Shown: piece after piece, positions 1 to 6,041 of the stretch
Layout of the letters: each line of letters begins with the position of its first letter
Position numbering within the stretch: position 1 is the first letter of the stretch
NCBI GenBank assembly: GCA_014859215.1
Contig: JACUUS010000044.1
Span: 1-14,520 of the forward strand
Length of the DNA stretch: 14,520 nucleotides
Direction: 5' to 3'
Origin: Dehalococcoidia bacterium
Lineage (GTDB): Bacteria > Chloroflexota > Dehalococcoidia > SZUA-161
Made by a program: the position numbers and the translations under genes
Notes under the pieces: generated by a model
What the model saw: only the letters and a program-made list of their open reading frames with translations
Database searches by the model: none
Told to the model about the DNA's origin: nothing

Positions 1-1
1 T

Positions 2-394
2 AACAGGTTTGGGCAAAGGGTCATCATTGCAGGTGTGCCGGACTGCACAGCTCGTGACCTCGTAGAAGCCGCAGGAGAGCAAGACCCTATTGAAGTTGTG
101 CACAAACCAAGTGTTGACGGACACGAAGTGAAATCGGCAATCGTAGCCATGGTCGCGAAGGGCCCATCTCCTCTAAAGTACTGGTCCGTGAAAATGATTG
201 ACCAATGGTCGCAAATGGAGCACAGAGGCATCCCAGGCACAGCCAAAGACCGAAGGGATGCAATCGGGGAGTTGCTGTTGGAGGGTGTGCTGCTTCGGCA
301 ACCAGGTCAGGACCCGAAGAATGGAAGAGCAGTGACTATGGCGTTACTTGATAGTGAGGCGGCCCAGAAACTCGGCTATCTGCGGAACGCGTAG
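2..394 (+). CDS. Unrecognised protein, 3' part only (accessory/mobile-element-like)
   Basis: The reading frame is open from the left edge of the window to a TAG at 392-394, so this is probably the C-terminal ~130 residues of a longer protein. A GTG at 35 could serve as an internal start (119 aa) but has no convincing ribosome binding site. The visible part is soluble and charged. Its second half (from about VKSAIVAMV to the end) alternates hydrophobic and charged residues as in a small helix-rich, winged-helix-like domain, which would suit the C-terminus of a replication or primase-type protein of a mobile element; this is a guess from texture. No catalytic motif is visible. It lies next to a broken integrase and converges on it, so the whole left end looks like an integrated-element remnant. 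Function unknown. Confidence 0.5.
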   Translation, partial: NRFGQRVIIAGVPDCTARDLVEAAGEQDPIEVVHKPSVDGHEVKSAIVAMVAKGPSPLKYWSVKMIDQWSQMEHRGIPGTAKDRRDAIGELLLEGVLLRQPGQDPKNGRAVTMALLDSEAAQKLGYLRNA

Positions 395-411
395 AGCTGT
401 GTAAACTCCAC

Positions 412-438
412 AAAAAAGCCCTTCCCGGAGGAAGGGCT
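412..438 (-). terminator. Intrinsic terminator facing the minus strand
   Basis: A perfect 9-bp stem (AGCCCTTCC at 417-425, GGAAGGGCT at 430-438) with a 4-nt loop is followed, on the minus strand, by six U residues (A-run at 412-417). It sits about 120 nt downstream of the minus-strand integrase stop codon, so it most likely ends that transcript. The plus side lacks a strong T-run, but the hairpin may also help stop the convergent gene ending at 394. Confidence 0.85.
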
Positions 439-556
439 AGGCATAACAACCATTAACTTTGAGCAGAAAACAATTAACGTATGGATACTCTAGACCGTCT
501 TCAGTGGTTTGTCAAGAGACTTTTGTAGTAATTTTCTACCATTTCCCACACTTTTT

Positions 557-1050
557 CTAGCTCCTTTTGCAGCTCGAATCTTCATGCCCGACCAGACCCT
601 TTTCAAATGCCATCGCTGCGGCTTCCTGTAAGCCCGGAAGGACATGCGAGTAAGTGTCAAGGGTCACAGATATGGTCGCATGTCCTAGTCTTTCCTGGAC
701 TATCTTCGGGTGAACGCCTTGCTGAAGCAGCAAGGAAGCGTGAGAGTGCCTGAGATCGTGCAGGCGCACACCTTTCAAGCCTTCCTGCCTTGAGATTCGC
801 AAGAACGCTTGACTGATTGTATCCGGCTTCAGTGGTGAACCATCCGGCTTTGCGAATACAAGAGCATCTTCTGTCAGAATCCGCCCTGCAAGTATGCGTG
901 AAGCCTGCTCCCGTTGCTTATGCTCTCGCAAAGCGATAACAGCGGTAGGACTCAAAGCAATTGCTCGCCGTCCTTTTTTGCCGTCTTGGGCTCCAGAAAG
1001 GCTAACAGAACGTGCGCCGATTCGTGGACATCACAAACAATGTCGGGCAT
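557..1050 (-). pseudogene. Tyrosine recombinase/integrase, truncated and frameshifted
   Basis: The frame ending at 557 encodes the C-terminal catalytic part of a phage/ICE-type tyrosine recombinase. It contains HDLRHSHASLLL (box II His and Arg), LGHATISVTLDTYSHV (third-box His and the nucleophilic Tyr) and a short tail. From the first possible start (TTG at 955) this gives 132 aa, against about 350-400 for intact members. Upstream, the continuation typical of the family (LAFLEPKTAK, beta-hairpin with the catalytic Lys) is present but in another frame. The switch falls at a run of six T (plus strand 974-979), where one extra base would rejoin EPKTAK to KGRRAIALSP. The N-terminal core-binding domain and the first catalytic Arg are absent; the second frame is closed by a stop near 1072. 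It is therefore probably a dead remnant. A homopolymer sequencing error could explain the frameshift but not the missing N-terminus. The upper boundary is approximate. Confidence 0.8.
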
Positions 1051-1130
1051 AAGCAACCGAACCTGCCAAAGCTAACGTAAGCTAGTATGGGCGCATTCCT
1101 TAAGAGCCGTTCGGCGGCGGGCCGTGAGCG

Positions 1131-1146
1131 TCGTCTCCCGAGACGA
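1131..1146. repeat. Short perfect inverted repeat after the EthD-like gene
   Basis: TCGTCTC and GAGACGA form two perfect 7-bp arms around a 2-bp centre, just beyond the stop codon of the minus-strand EthD-like gene. As RNA it would fold into a small hairpin, possibly a weak transcript end, but no U-run follows on either strand. Its role is unclear. Confidence 0.35.
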
Positions 1147-1149
1147 AAC

Positions 1150-1467
1150 TCATCCCGTCGTCCTCTCCTCCACCAGGAAGGCGACTATACTCGCGCGATC
1201 CATGAATTTCTCTTCGTCATCGCTGATGATTTTATATTCGGGAGAGACAGAGAACGCGGCCGCTTTTTCGCAGTCTTCCATGGTCTCGAACCAGACCTCG
1301 GTTATGCAGTCGAAGTCCACCGCGTCGCCCGTAACGTAGTTCCTCACATATTTCTTGAAAGGAAAGTGCTTCATCGCGAGCGGGACGTGGACTTCCTCAT
1401 AATGCCTCAGGAATTCTTCGCGCGAGATTCCCTGCTTCCTCTTCAGCAAAGAGATGCCCTTGATCAT
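1150..1467 (-). CDS. EthD-domain / dimeric alpha-beta-barrel small protein
   Basis: A 105-aa protein that looks like a single EthD-type ferredoxin-fold (dimeric alpha/beta barrel) domain. It opens with MIKGISLLKRKQGISREEF, continues with HYEEVHVPLAMK, and later has an ITEVWFETMEDCEKA stretch and the SPEYKIISDDEEKF segment, matching the family pattern of an early strand, the W/HY..vH.pl helix and a late fxdfesleda helix. Such proteins are soluble; some act in alkane, ether or polyketide metabolism, but for most the substrate is unknown and I assign none here. The frame is open further upstream (to 1581), but the ATG at 1467 is preferred: it has an AAAGGAG ribosome binding site 8 nt upstream and a good promoter just beyond it, whereas the extra N-terminal residues look non-coding. 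It is monocistronic and divergent from the GreA-like gene. Confidence 0.8.
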   Translation of the reverse strand: MIKGISLLKRKQGISREEFLRHYEEVHVPLAMKHFPFKKYVRNYVTGDAVDFDCITEVWFETMEDCEKAAAFSVSPEYKIISDDEEKFMDRASIVAFLVEERTTG

Positions 1468-1497
1468 GCTCCCGGCTCCTTTCCCCGGTTTCCGCGC

Positions 1498-1526
1498 ATT
1501 ATTCGCGAAAGGTCTTGGCCTGTCAA
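1498..1526 (-). promoter_or_regulatory. Sigma70-type promoter of the EthD-like gene
   Basis: Read on the minus strand, a perfect -35 TTGACA (1521-1526) is followed after exactly 17 bp by AATAAT (1498-1503, 5 of 6 matches to the -10 consensus). Transcription would begin near 1491, leaving a leader of about 24 nt that holds the AAAGGAG ribosome binding site before the ATG at 1467. The geometry strongly supports that start codon. Confidence 0.75.
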
Positions 1527-1562
1527 GATGGCGGCAATCGGCTTCCTTGTGCAGCGCCGAAA

Positions 1563-1592
1563 TTGACAACACAGCGACCAAGAGAGTAAAAT
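1563..1592 (+). promoter_or_regulatory. Sigma70-type promoter of the GreA-like gene
   Basis: TTGACA (1563-1568) and TAAAAT (1587-1592, 5 of 6 matches) are separated by 18 bp. The expected start near 1599 gives a leader of about 34 nt, which includes a GAGAGGTG ribosome binding site (about 1614-1621) before the ATG at 1633. It is back-to-back with the promoter of the divergent EthD-like gene, without overlap. Confidence 0.65.
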
Positions 1593-1632
1593 CACATAAT
1601 AGCCCGTACAGAAGAGAGGTGCATTAATCTAA

Positions 1633-2433
1633 ATGTCCGATCAGCCGTCCCAGTGCCTTTCAGAGGCAGTAACGTCATTTCTCGCCACCTTATCAACTGA
1701 ACAAAGACAGGAAAGCCAGCAGGAACTGAGCAAATTTGTTCGCTGGTATGGGGGCGAGAGGCCCATCGCCAACCTCAACGCCAGAGAGATTGAAACCTAC
1801 AGCGACAACATCAGCGCCTTCGTAACAGACCCCGAGCGGAAGCTTGAACCGGTCAAGAGCTTCCTCGTCTATGCCAGGAAGAAGAAGCTCATTCCCGTCA
1901 GCCTGGCGCCCCACCTCCGGGTAAGCAAGCCCAAACAGGGCAAAACCAGGAGAAAGCACGTCCGGACAGCGCCTGTGGACCTTACCGCCGCAGGCTATGC
2001 CTCCCTTGAGGCGGAGCTTGAATCTCTCAAGAAGGAGCGGCCTGTCATCGCCGAGCAGTTGCGCCACGCGGCGGCTGACAAGGACTTCAGAGAAAACGCT
2101 CCGCTGGAAGCGGCCAGGGAACGCCAGGGGCAGATTGAGGCCCGTATCAGGGAGCTCGAGGCAACCATCAAGGGCTCAAATATTCTCGTGGAAAGGGCCG
2201 AGGACAGTCATACTGTCGGTATCGGCTGCATGGTGAGCCTGCTCGACCTTTCCTCCGGCGAGAAGCTGTGCTACACGCTGGTAAGCCCGAGTGAGGCAAA
2301 TCCCTCCCTGGGGAGGCTTTCCGTAGCGTCTCCAACGGGGAAGGCTTTGCTTGCCCAGTGTATAGGTACGATAGTCGAGGTGCTCGCACCGGCAGGGAGC
2401 CTTAAGTATCGCATCGACGATATCCGGGGATAG
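1633..2433 (+). CDS. GreA/GreB-family transcription factor fused to a recombinase-type SAM-like domain
   Basis: This 266-aa protein has two parts. Residues ~8-98 resemble the N-terminal core-binding (SAM-like) domain of XerC/phage-type tyrosine recombinases: a helix with F.RWYGGERPIANLNAREIETY, then KSFLVYARKKKLIP. A basic linker (99-115) follows. Residues ~116-266 are GreA-like. They begin DLTAAGYASLEAELESLK, form the N-terminal coiled coil, and carry the tip residues Asp151 and Glu154 in KDFRENAPLEAARERQ, matching the D..EN motif that coordinates Mg2+ in the RNA polymerase secondary channel during transcript cleavage. The end (SPTGKALLAQCIGTIVEV...YRI) is the usual FKBP-like C-terminal domain. 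Ordinary GreA is about 158 aa, so roughly 110 residues are extra. Both tip acidic residues are kept, so cleavage-factor activity is plausible. The N-terminal domain has no catalytic residues and may bind DNA or mediate contacts; that is inference. It has its own promoter and is convergent with the next gene. Confidence 0.85.
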   Translation: MSDQPSQCLSEAVTSFLATLSTEQRQESQQELSKFVRWYGGERPIANLNAREIETYSDNISAFVTDPERKLEPVKSFLVYARKKKLIPVSLAPHLRVSKPKQGKTRRKHVRTAPVDLTAAGYASLEAELESLKKERPVIAEQLRHAAADKDFRENAPLEAARERQGQIEARIRELEATIKGSNILVERAEDSHTVGIGCMVSLLDLSSGEKLCYTLVSPSEANPSLGRLSVASPTGKALLAQCIGTIVEVLAPAGSLKYRIDDIRG

Positions 2434-2467
2434 AGACAGTCCCGGCGCTCTACTGGATCTCTGTCTC
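2433..2467. repeat. Inverted repeat at the convergent greA-like/GNAT junction
   Basis: GAGACAG (2433-2439) and CTGTCTC (2461-2467) form a perfect 7-bp stem around a 21-nt loop, spanning the 16-bp gap between two convergent stop codons. It may be a shared transcript-end structure. There is no T-run on either side, so it is not a standard intrinsic terminator. Confidence 0.3.
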
Positions 2468-2908
2468 GTAGTCTATGAGATCGCCCTGCGAGAAGCCCGC
2501 CGATTCGAAGAACGCCTGAAGCCACGAATCACGCCGGCTGATCATTATGTGGGCTTTCTTGATCCCTTTTTGGCGGCACAGCTCTTTCCACCCCTCCGCC
2601 ATTCTCCGGCCGATACCTTTGTGCTGGTAGTCGGGAAGAAGACCCACGAAGTCGATCCAGGCTATCTCACCCGCTTCAGCCGGTGAATGCACCTTGCGAC
2701 CCAGTATGAAGCCGACGACCCTGCCATTCTCCTCGGCCACGACGCTGTGTTCGATCTCACCGCCGATCGAGCTCTCCGGAGCAGGCGCGTAGGTAACCGC
2801 CCTGTTGCTTCCCCTGACCCGTCTCTCGATTTCGAGGACGCTCTCTACGTCCTCCTCCGTCATTCCGCGTACTCTGACCCTGCTTTCAAGACCCGTAACG
2901 TTGGCCAT
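2450..2908 (-). CDS. GNAT-family N-acetyltransferase
   Basis: A 152-aa single-domain GNAT protein, expected to transfer the acetyl group of acetyl-CoA to an amine; the substrate cannot be told from the sequence. The acetyl-CoA-binding motif A is clear: IDFVGLLPDYQHKGIGRRM, with the Q/R-x-x-G-x-G signature as QHKGIG at residues 95-100. It is preceded by the strand VVGFILGRKV (64-73) and followed by the C-terminal ISRRDSWLQAFFESAGFSQGD segment (Y/F..GF-type motif B). Length is normal for the family. The ATG at 2908 has a GGAAGGGGG ribosome binding site just upstream. It lies 148 bp downstream of purS on the same strand but probably has its own promoter, so it is unlikely to be a pur operon member. 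It converges on the GreA-like gene. Confidence 0.88.
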   Translation of the reverse strand: MANVTGLESRVRVRGMTEEDVESVLEIERRVRGSNRAVTYAPAPESSIGGEIEHSVVAEENGRVVGFILGRKVHSPAEAGEIAWIDFVGLLPDYQHKGIGRRMAEGWKELCRQKGIKKAHIMISRRDSWLQAFFESAGFSQGDLIDYETEIQ

Positions 2909-2970
2909 GGAGCCCCCTTCCCAACCGGTTCCGCTAAATCAGGTTCTCAAAAAGACCGGTGTTCGGGTAT

Positions 2971-2997
2971 GTTATAACCCGCATAAAAGGATGTCAA
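2971..2997 (-). promoter_or_regulatory. Possible promoter of the GNAT gene
   Basis: On the minus strand a perfect TTGACA (2992-2997) is followed by TATAAC (2971-2976, 5 of 6). The spacer is only 15 bp, shorter than the ideal 17, so the call is tentative. A 6-bp inverted repeat (GCCTTG at 2999-3004, CAAGGC at 3013-3018) lies directly upstream and could be an operator or the end of the pur transcript; it lacks a T-run. Confidence 0.4.
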
Positions 2998-3056
2998 CGC
3001 CTTGACCGGGGGCAAGGCAATGAATGAGAAAACCCGGGAAAGTCGAGGCGCAGCCG

Positions 3057-3311
3057 TCAGGCGGAGACCTCGGCCAGTTCGAACCTGTAGTTCTCTATGA
3101 TAGGGTTGGCAAGGAGCTTGCGGCACATTTCCTGCACCTGCTCCTCGGCTCTGGCGCTGTCTTTCTCTTCAAGCTTGATCTCCATGTACTTGCCGATGCG
3201 TACACTCTGGACATCCTTGAAGCCCAGCGTGTGAAGGCCGCCTTTCACTGTCAGTCCCTGGGGATCGTTTACCGTGGGCTTGAGCGTAACGTAGATTTTG
3301 GCCAGGTACAT
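3057..3311 (-). CDS. purS: Phosphoribosylformylglycinamidine synthase subunit PurS
   Basis: An 84-aa PurS, the small subunit that bridges PurL and PurQ in the three-part FGAM synthase found in most bacteria other than gammaproteobacteria (step 4 of purine synthesis, ATP- and glutamine-dependent). The sequence is typical: YLAKIYVTLKPTVNDPQG at the start, then VKGGLHTLGFKDVQSVRIGKYMEI and a C-terminal CRKLLANPIIENYRFEL. The ATG at 3311 overlaps the purC TGA by one base (TGATG), so translation is probably coupled; a longer open frame upstream merely overlaps purC. It is the last gene of the operon. Its partners purL and purQ, often adjacent, are not downstream here and must lie elsewhere. Confidence 0.93.
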   Translation of the reverse strand: MYLAKIYVTLKPTVNDPQGLTVKGGLHTLGFKDVQSVRIGKYMEIKLEEKDSARAEEQVQEMCRKLLANPIIENYRFELAEVSA

Positions 3312-4225
3312 CAAAGTTCCTTTCCGGTGAGCCTGCAGTAGGCATCCCTGTACCGCCGCGCCACTTCTTTCACCAGGTCCGGCGGCAGCTCGGGCGCGGG
3401 GGGTTCCTTGTTCCATCCGGACTCAACCAGCCAGTCACGCAGGTGCTGCTTGTCGAAGCTCGGCTGCGGCTTGCCGGGCGAGTATGTGGACGCATCCCAG
3501 AAACGGCTCGAATCAGGGGTCAGCAGTTCATCGATAAGTATGATCTTCCCATCGACTCTGCCGAACTCCATTTTCGTATCGGCGATAATTATGCCGCGGT
3601 CGAGCGCGTATCTCGCGGCGGCATCGTAGATAGCCAGGCTCTTGTCCATGACCTCACGCGTAGCATCTTTTCCTACCAGGTTCTCCATTTCCTGAAAACT
3701 GACAGGCTCGTCATGCCCTGTCTCCGCCTTGGTTGTGGGAGTGAACAGAGGCTCCGGGAATTTCTCGGATTCTCTGAGCCCGGCCGGAAGCCTCATGCCG
3801 CCGACCGTGCCCTTTTCACGGTACTCACTCCAGGCGGACCCGGAGATATAGCCCCTTACGATGCATTCGATATCTATTCTCTCTGCCTTCTTCACAATCA
3901 TGGAACGGCGCGCAACATAGGGCGGATAGGAATAGTACGATACGCAGACCCGGTCGCCGTAGACGGAATTCAACCATCTGGCGTCGTCCACGACCTCGAC
4001 CAGGTGATTGGGCACTATGCCCGATGTGTATTTGAACCAGAAGCTCGAAAGCTGGTTCAGCACGACGCCTTTCCCCGGAATGCCCGTGGGCAGCACCACG
4101 TCGAACGCCGATACGCGGTCAGTGACGATAATCAGGAACAGGTCGTCTGCCAGACTGTACATGTCGCGTACTTTCCCGCGGTGGACCAGGTTTGGCAGGT
4201 CGGTCGCTGTCAGCACTTCATTCAT
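3311..4225 (-). CDS. purC: Phosphoribosylaminoimidazole-succinocarboxamide (SAICAR) synthase
   Basis: A 304-aa PurC, which joins CAIR and aspartate using ATP to make SAICAR in the cytosol. Visible family motifs are GKVRDMY (17-23), the nucleotide-loop DRVSAFDV (36-43), VRGYISGSAWSEY (123-135), IADTKMEFG (214-222), IDELLTPDSSRFW (231-243) and SFDKQ.LRDWL (256-265). The length matches the longer (~300 aa, yeast-like) PurC form rather than the ~240-aa form of many bacteria. The ATG at 4225 has an AAGGAA ribosome binding site about 10 nt upstream. The gene lies 38 bp after purB and overlaps purS by one base, within the minus-strand purine operon. Confidence 0.96.
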   Translation of the reverse strand: MNEVLTATDLPNLVHRGKVRDMYSLADDLFLIIVTDRVSAFDVVLPTGIPGKGVVLNQLSSFWFKYTSGIVPNHLVEVVDDARWLNSVYGDRVCVSYYSYPPYVARRSMIVKKAERIDIECIVRGYISGSAWSEYREKGTVGGMRLPAGLRESEKFPEPLFTPTTKAETGHDEPVSFQEMENLVGKDATREVMDKSLAIYDAAARYALDRGIIIADTKMEFGRVDGKIILIDELLTPDSSRFWDASTYSPGKPQPSFDKQHLRDWLVESGWNKEPPAPELPPDLVKEVARRYRDAYCRLTGKEL

Positions 4226-4263
4226 TATGGATATTCCTTGCTCCAGTTAATATTCAGGCCGGC

Positions 4264-5553
4264 CTATTCCCGGACGCGGTCGAAGATCTCGTCCACGTGC
4301 CGTACGAAGTACTTGTAGTCGAAGATCTCTTCAAGCTCAGTCCCGGAGAGGCTCCGGGTAACGTCAGGGTCCTGCTTCAGGAGGTCGAGGAAACTCACCC
4401 GTTCCTTCCAGGACTTCATTGAGTTCCGCTGTACGGTCCTGTATGCCTGCTCTCGCGACAGCCCCTTATCTATGAGAGCCAGCATGACACGCTGTGAAAA
4501 GACAAGGCCCCTTGTGATCTCGATATTTTCTTTCATACGTTCGGGGTAAACCTGTAGACCTCTCATGACGTAGGTGCACAGATACAGAATGTAGTCCAGC
4601 GCAAGGCAGCCGTCCGGCAAAATGAGCCGTTCGGCGGATGAATGGCTGATATCGCGTTCGTGCCAGAGCGCTATATTCTCCAGGGATGTGACGGCATAGC
4701 CGCGAATCAGCCTTGCCAGTCCGCAAATGCGTTCGCAAAGCTCGGGGTTCCTTTTATGCGGCATGGCTGACGACCCGGTCTGCCCTGTCTCGAATGGTTC
4801 TTCAGCCTCCAGGACCTCGGTCCTCTGGAGGCCCCTTATCTCAGTGGCGAACTTCTCGAGTGAGCCGGCGATAATGGCAAGTGTGGTCATGAACTGGGCA
4901 TGGCGGTCTCTCTGGACTACCTGGTTGGTCACCCATGCAACCCGGAGTCCGAGACGCCCGAGCGCAACTTCCTCAACCTCCAGCGGCACTGTAGCATGAG
5001 TACCCACCGCGCCGGAAATCTTGCCTACCCCGATCACTTTCCGGGCCTCAGCCAGCCGGTAAGCGTTCCTCTTCATCTCCTCGACCCAGGCGGCGATCTT
5101 CAGCCCGAATGTGATCGGCTCAGCATGAACGCCGTGCGTCCGGCCCATCATGATGGTGTACTTGTGCTCTGCGGCCTTTTTCTGGAGCACTTCGATAAGC
5201 TCGTCAATATCCCTCGCCAGGATGTCCGCGGCCTCCACGAGCTGAAGCGCGAGCGCGGTGTCGATAATATCCGACGACGTCAGGCCCAGGTGTACATAGC
5301 GGCTCTCTTCCCCTATCGTCTCCGAGACAGCCTTCAGAAAAGCGGTTACGTCATGGTGCGTTTCCCTGAGGATTTCGCCCATGCGCCCGATATCGCAGCG
5401 GGCCCTGCGAATCCCTGCCAGCGCCTCGGTCGGCACTACTCCGATCCCGGACCAGGCCTCGCACACCGCGACCTCCACCTTCAGCCATTTCTCAAACTTG
5501 TTATCTTCCGACCAGACGGCCTTCATTTCAGGCCTGGAATAACGTTCTATCAT
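4264..5553 (-). CDS. purB: Adenylosuccinate lyase
   Basis: A 429-aa PurB of the fumarase/aspartase superfamily. It releases fumarate twice in purine synthesis: from SAICAR to give AICAR and from adenylosuccinate to give AMP. The superfamily signature GSSAMPHKRNP is at 260-270 and contains the flexible-loop catalytic Ser. TSSD is at 92-95, and the GRTHGVHAEP segment at 137-146 carries active-site histidines. The length is normal for the short bacterial class (~430 aa). The ATG at 5553 has an AAGGTGG ribosome binding site a few bases upstream. It sits between purE (29-bp gap) and purC (38-bp gap) in the same operon, directly linking its substrate-producing neighbours. Confidence 0.97.
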   Translation of the reverse strand: MIERYSRPEMKAVWSEDNKFEKWLKVEVAVCEAWSGIGVVPTEALAGIRRARCDIGRMGEILRETHHDVTAFLKAVSETIGEESRYVHLGLTSSDIIDTALALQLVEAADILARDIDELIEVLQKKAAEHKYTIMMGRTHGVHAEPITFGLKIAAWVEEMKRNAYRLAEARKVIGVGKISGAVGTHATVPLEVEEVALGRLGLRVAWVTNQVVQRDRHAQFMTTLAIIAGSLEKFATEIRGLQRTEVLEAEEPFETGQTGSSAMPHKRNPELCERICGLARLIRGYAVTSLENIALWHERDISHSSAERLILPDGCLALDYILYLCTYVMRGLQVYPERMKENIEITRGLVFSQRVMLALIDKGLSREQAYRTVQRNSMKSWKERVSFLDLLKQDPDVTRSLSGTELEEIFDYKYFVRHVDEIFDRVRE

Positions 5554-5582
5554 CTCCCACCTTGCCCTTGCAGTAACATTCG

Positions 5583-6041
5583 CTATCCGCTGCTCAGCTT
5601 CGCGCGGAACTTGTTATACGCCTCTGCAATTCCAGCATGCTTGAGTCCCAGAATCTGCGCCGCCAGGTAAGCGGCGTTCTTCGCGCCGGCCGCTCCCAGG
5701 GCCATGCAGGCGACCGGAATACCAGCCGGCATCTGGACTATGGAGAACAGGGCATCGACGCCCTTGATTTCACTGTTGGGAATCGGGACTCCAATTACCG
5801 GGATGGTTGTCCAGCCGGCGAGCACTCCCGGCAGGTGCGCAGCCCCCCCGGCGCCAGCGATCATTACCTCCAGCCCCCTTTCCCGGGCGGTTAGACCGTA
5901 CTCGCGCGCCTTTTCCGGCGTACGATGCGCCGAGATCACGGAGACTTCATACTCAATTCCCAGCTCGGTCAGGGTATCCAGCGCCGGCTGCATCGCCCCG
6001 GCATCTGACTTGCTTCCCATGACTACACCGATCAGCGGCAT
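5583..6041 (-). CDS. purE: N5-carboxyaminoimidazole ribonucleotide mutase (class I PurE)
   Basis: A 152-aa PurE converting N5-CAIR to CAIR. Recognisable segments are MGSKSD (8-13), SAHRTP (37-42, with the family's catalytic His39) and AGAGGAAHLPG (62-72), followed by PVIGVPIPNS. Length and motifs fit the class I enzyme, which needs N5-CAIR made by PurK; no purK is visible in this window. The ATG at 6041 directly abuts the purD stop codon (TAG at 6042-6044) and has a GAGGAGGT ribosome binding site embedded in the end of purD, indicating translational coupling. It is followed after 29 bp by purB. Confidence 0.96.
   Translation of the reverse strand: MPLIGVVMGSKSDAGAMQPALDTLTELGIEYEVSVISAHRTPEKAREYGLTARERGLEVMIAGAGGAAHLPGVLAGWTTIPVIGVPIPNSEIKGVDALFSIVQMPAGIPVACMALGAAGAKNAAYLAAQILGLKHAGIAEAYNKFRAKLSSG

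Noticed and set aside
1087..1566. Plus-strand open frame opposite the EthD-like gene
   Set aside because: The minus-strand EthD reading frame has domain motifs, a promoter and a ribosome binding site; the plus frame has none.
1468..1581. Longer N-terminus for the EthD-like protein
   Set aside because: The extra residues have no family match and the frame would start upstream of the strong promoter at 1498-1526.
3443..4318. Long plus-strand open frame (291 codons) opposite purC
   Set aside because: It lies entirely antisense to a well-conserved purC, has no recognisable domain and is rich in residues typical of antisense frames in GC-biased DNA.
4900..5670. Plus-strand open frame (256 codons) opposite purB and the end of purE
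   Set aside because: Antisense to two conserved genes, no domain features, no ribosome binding site; a composition artefact.
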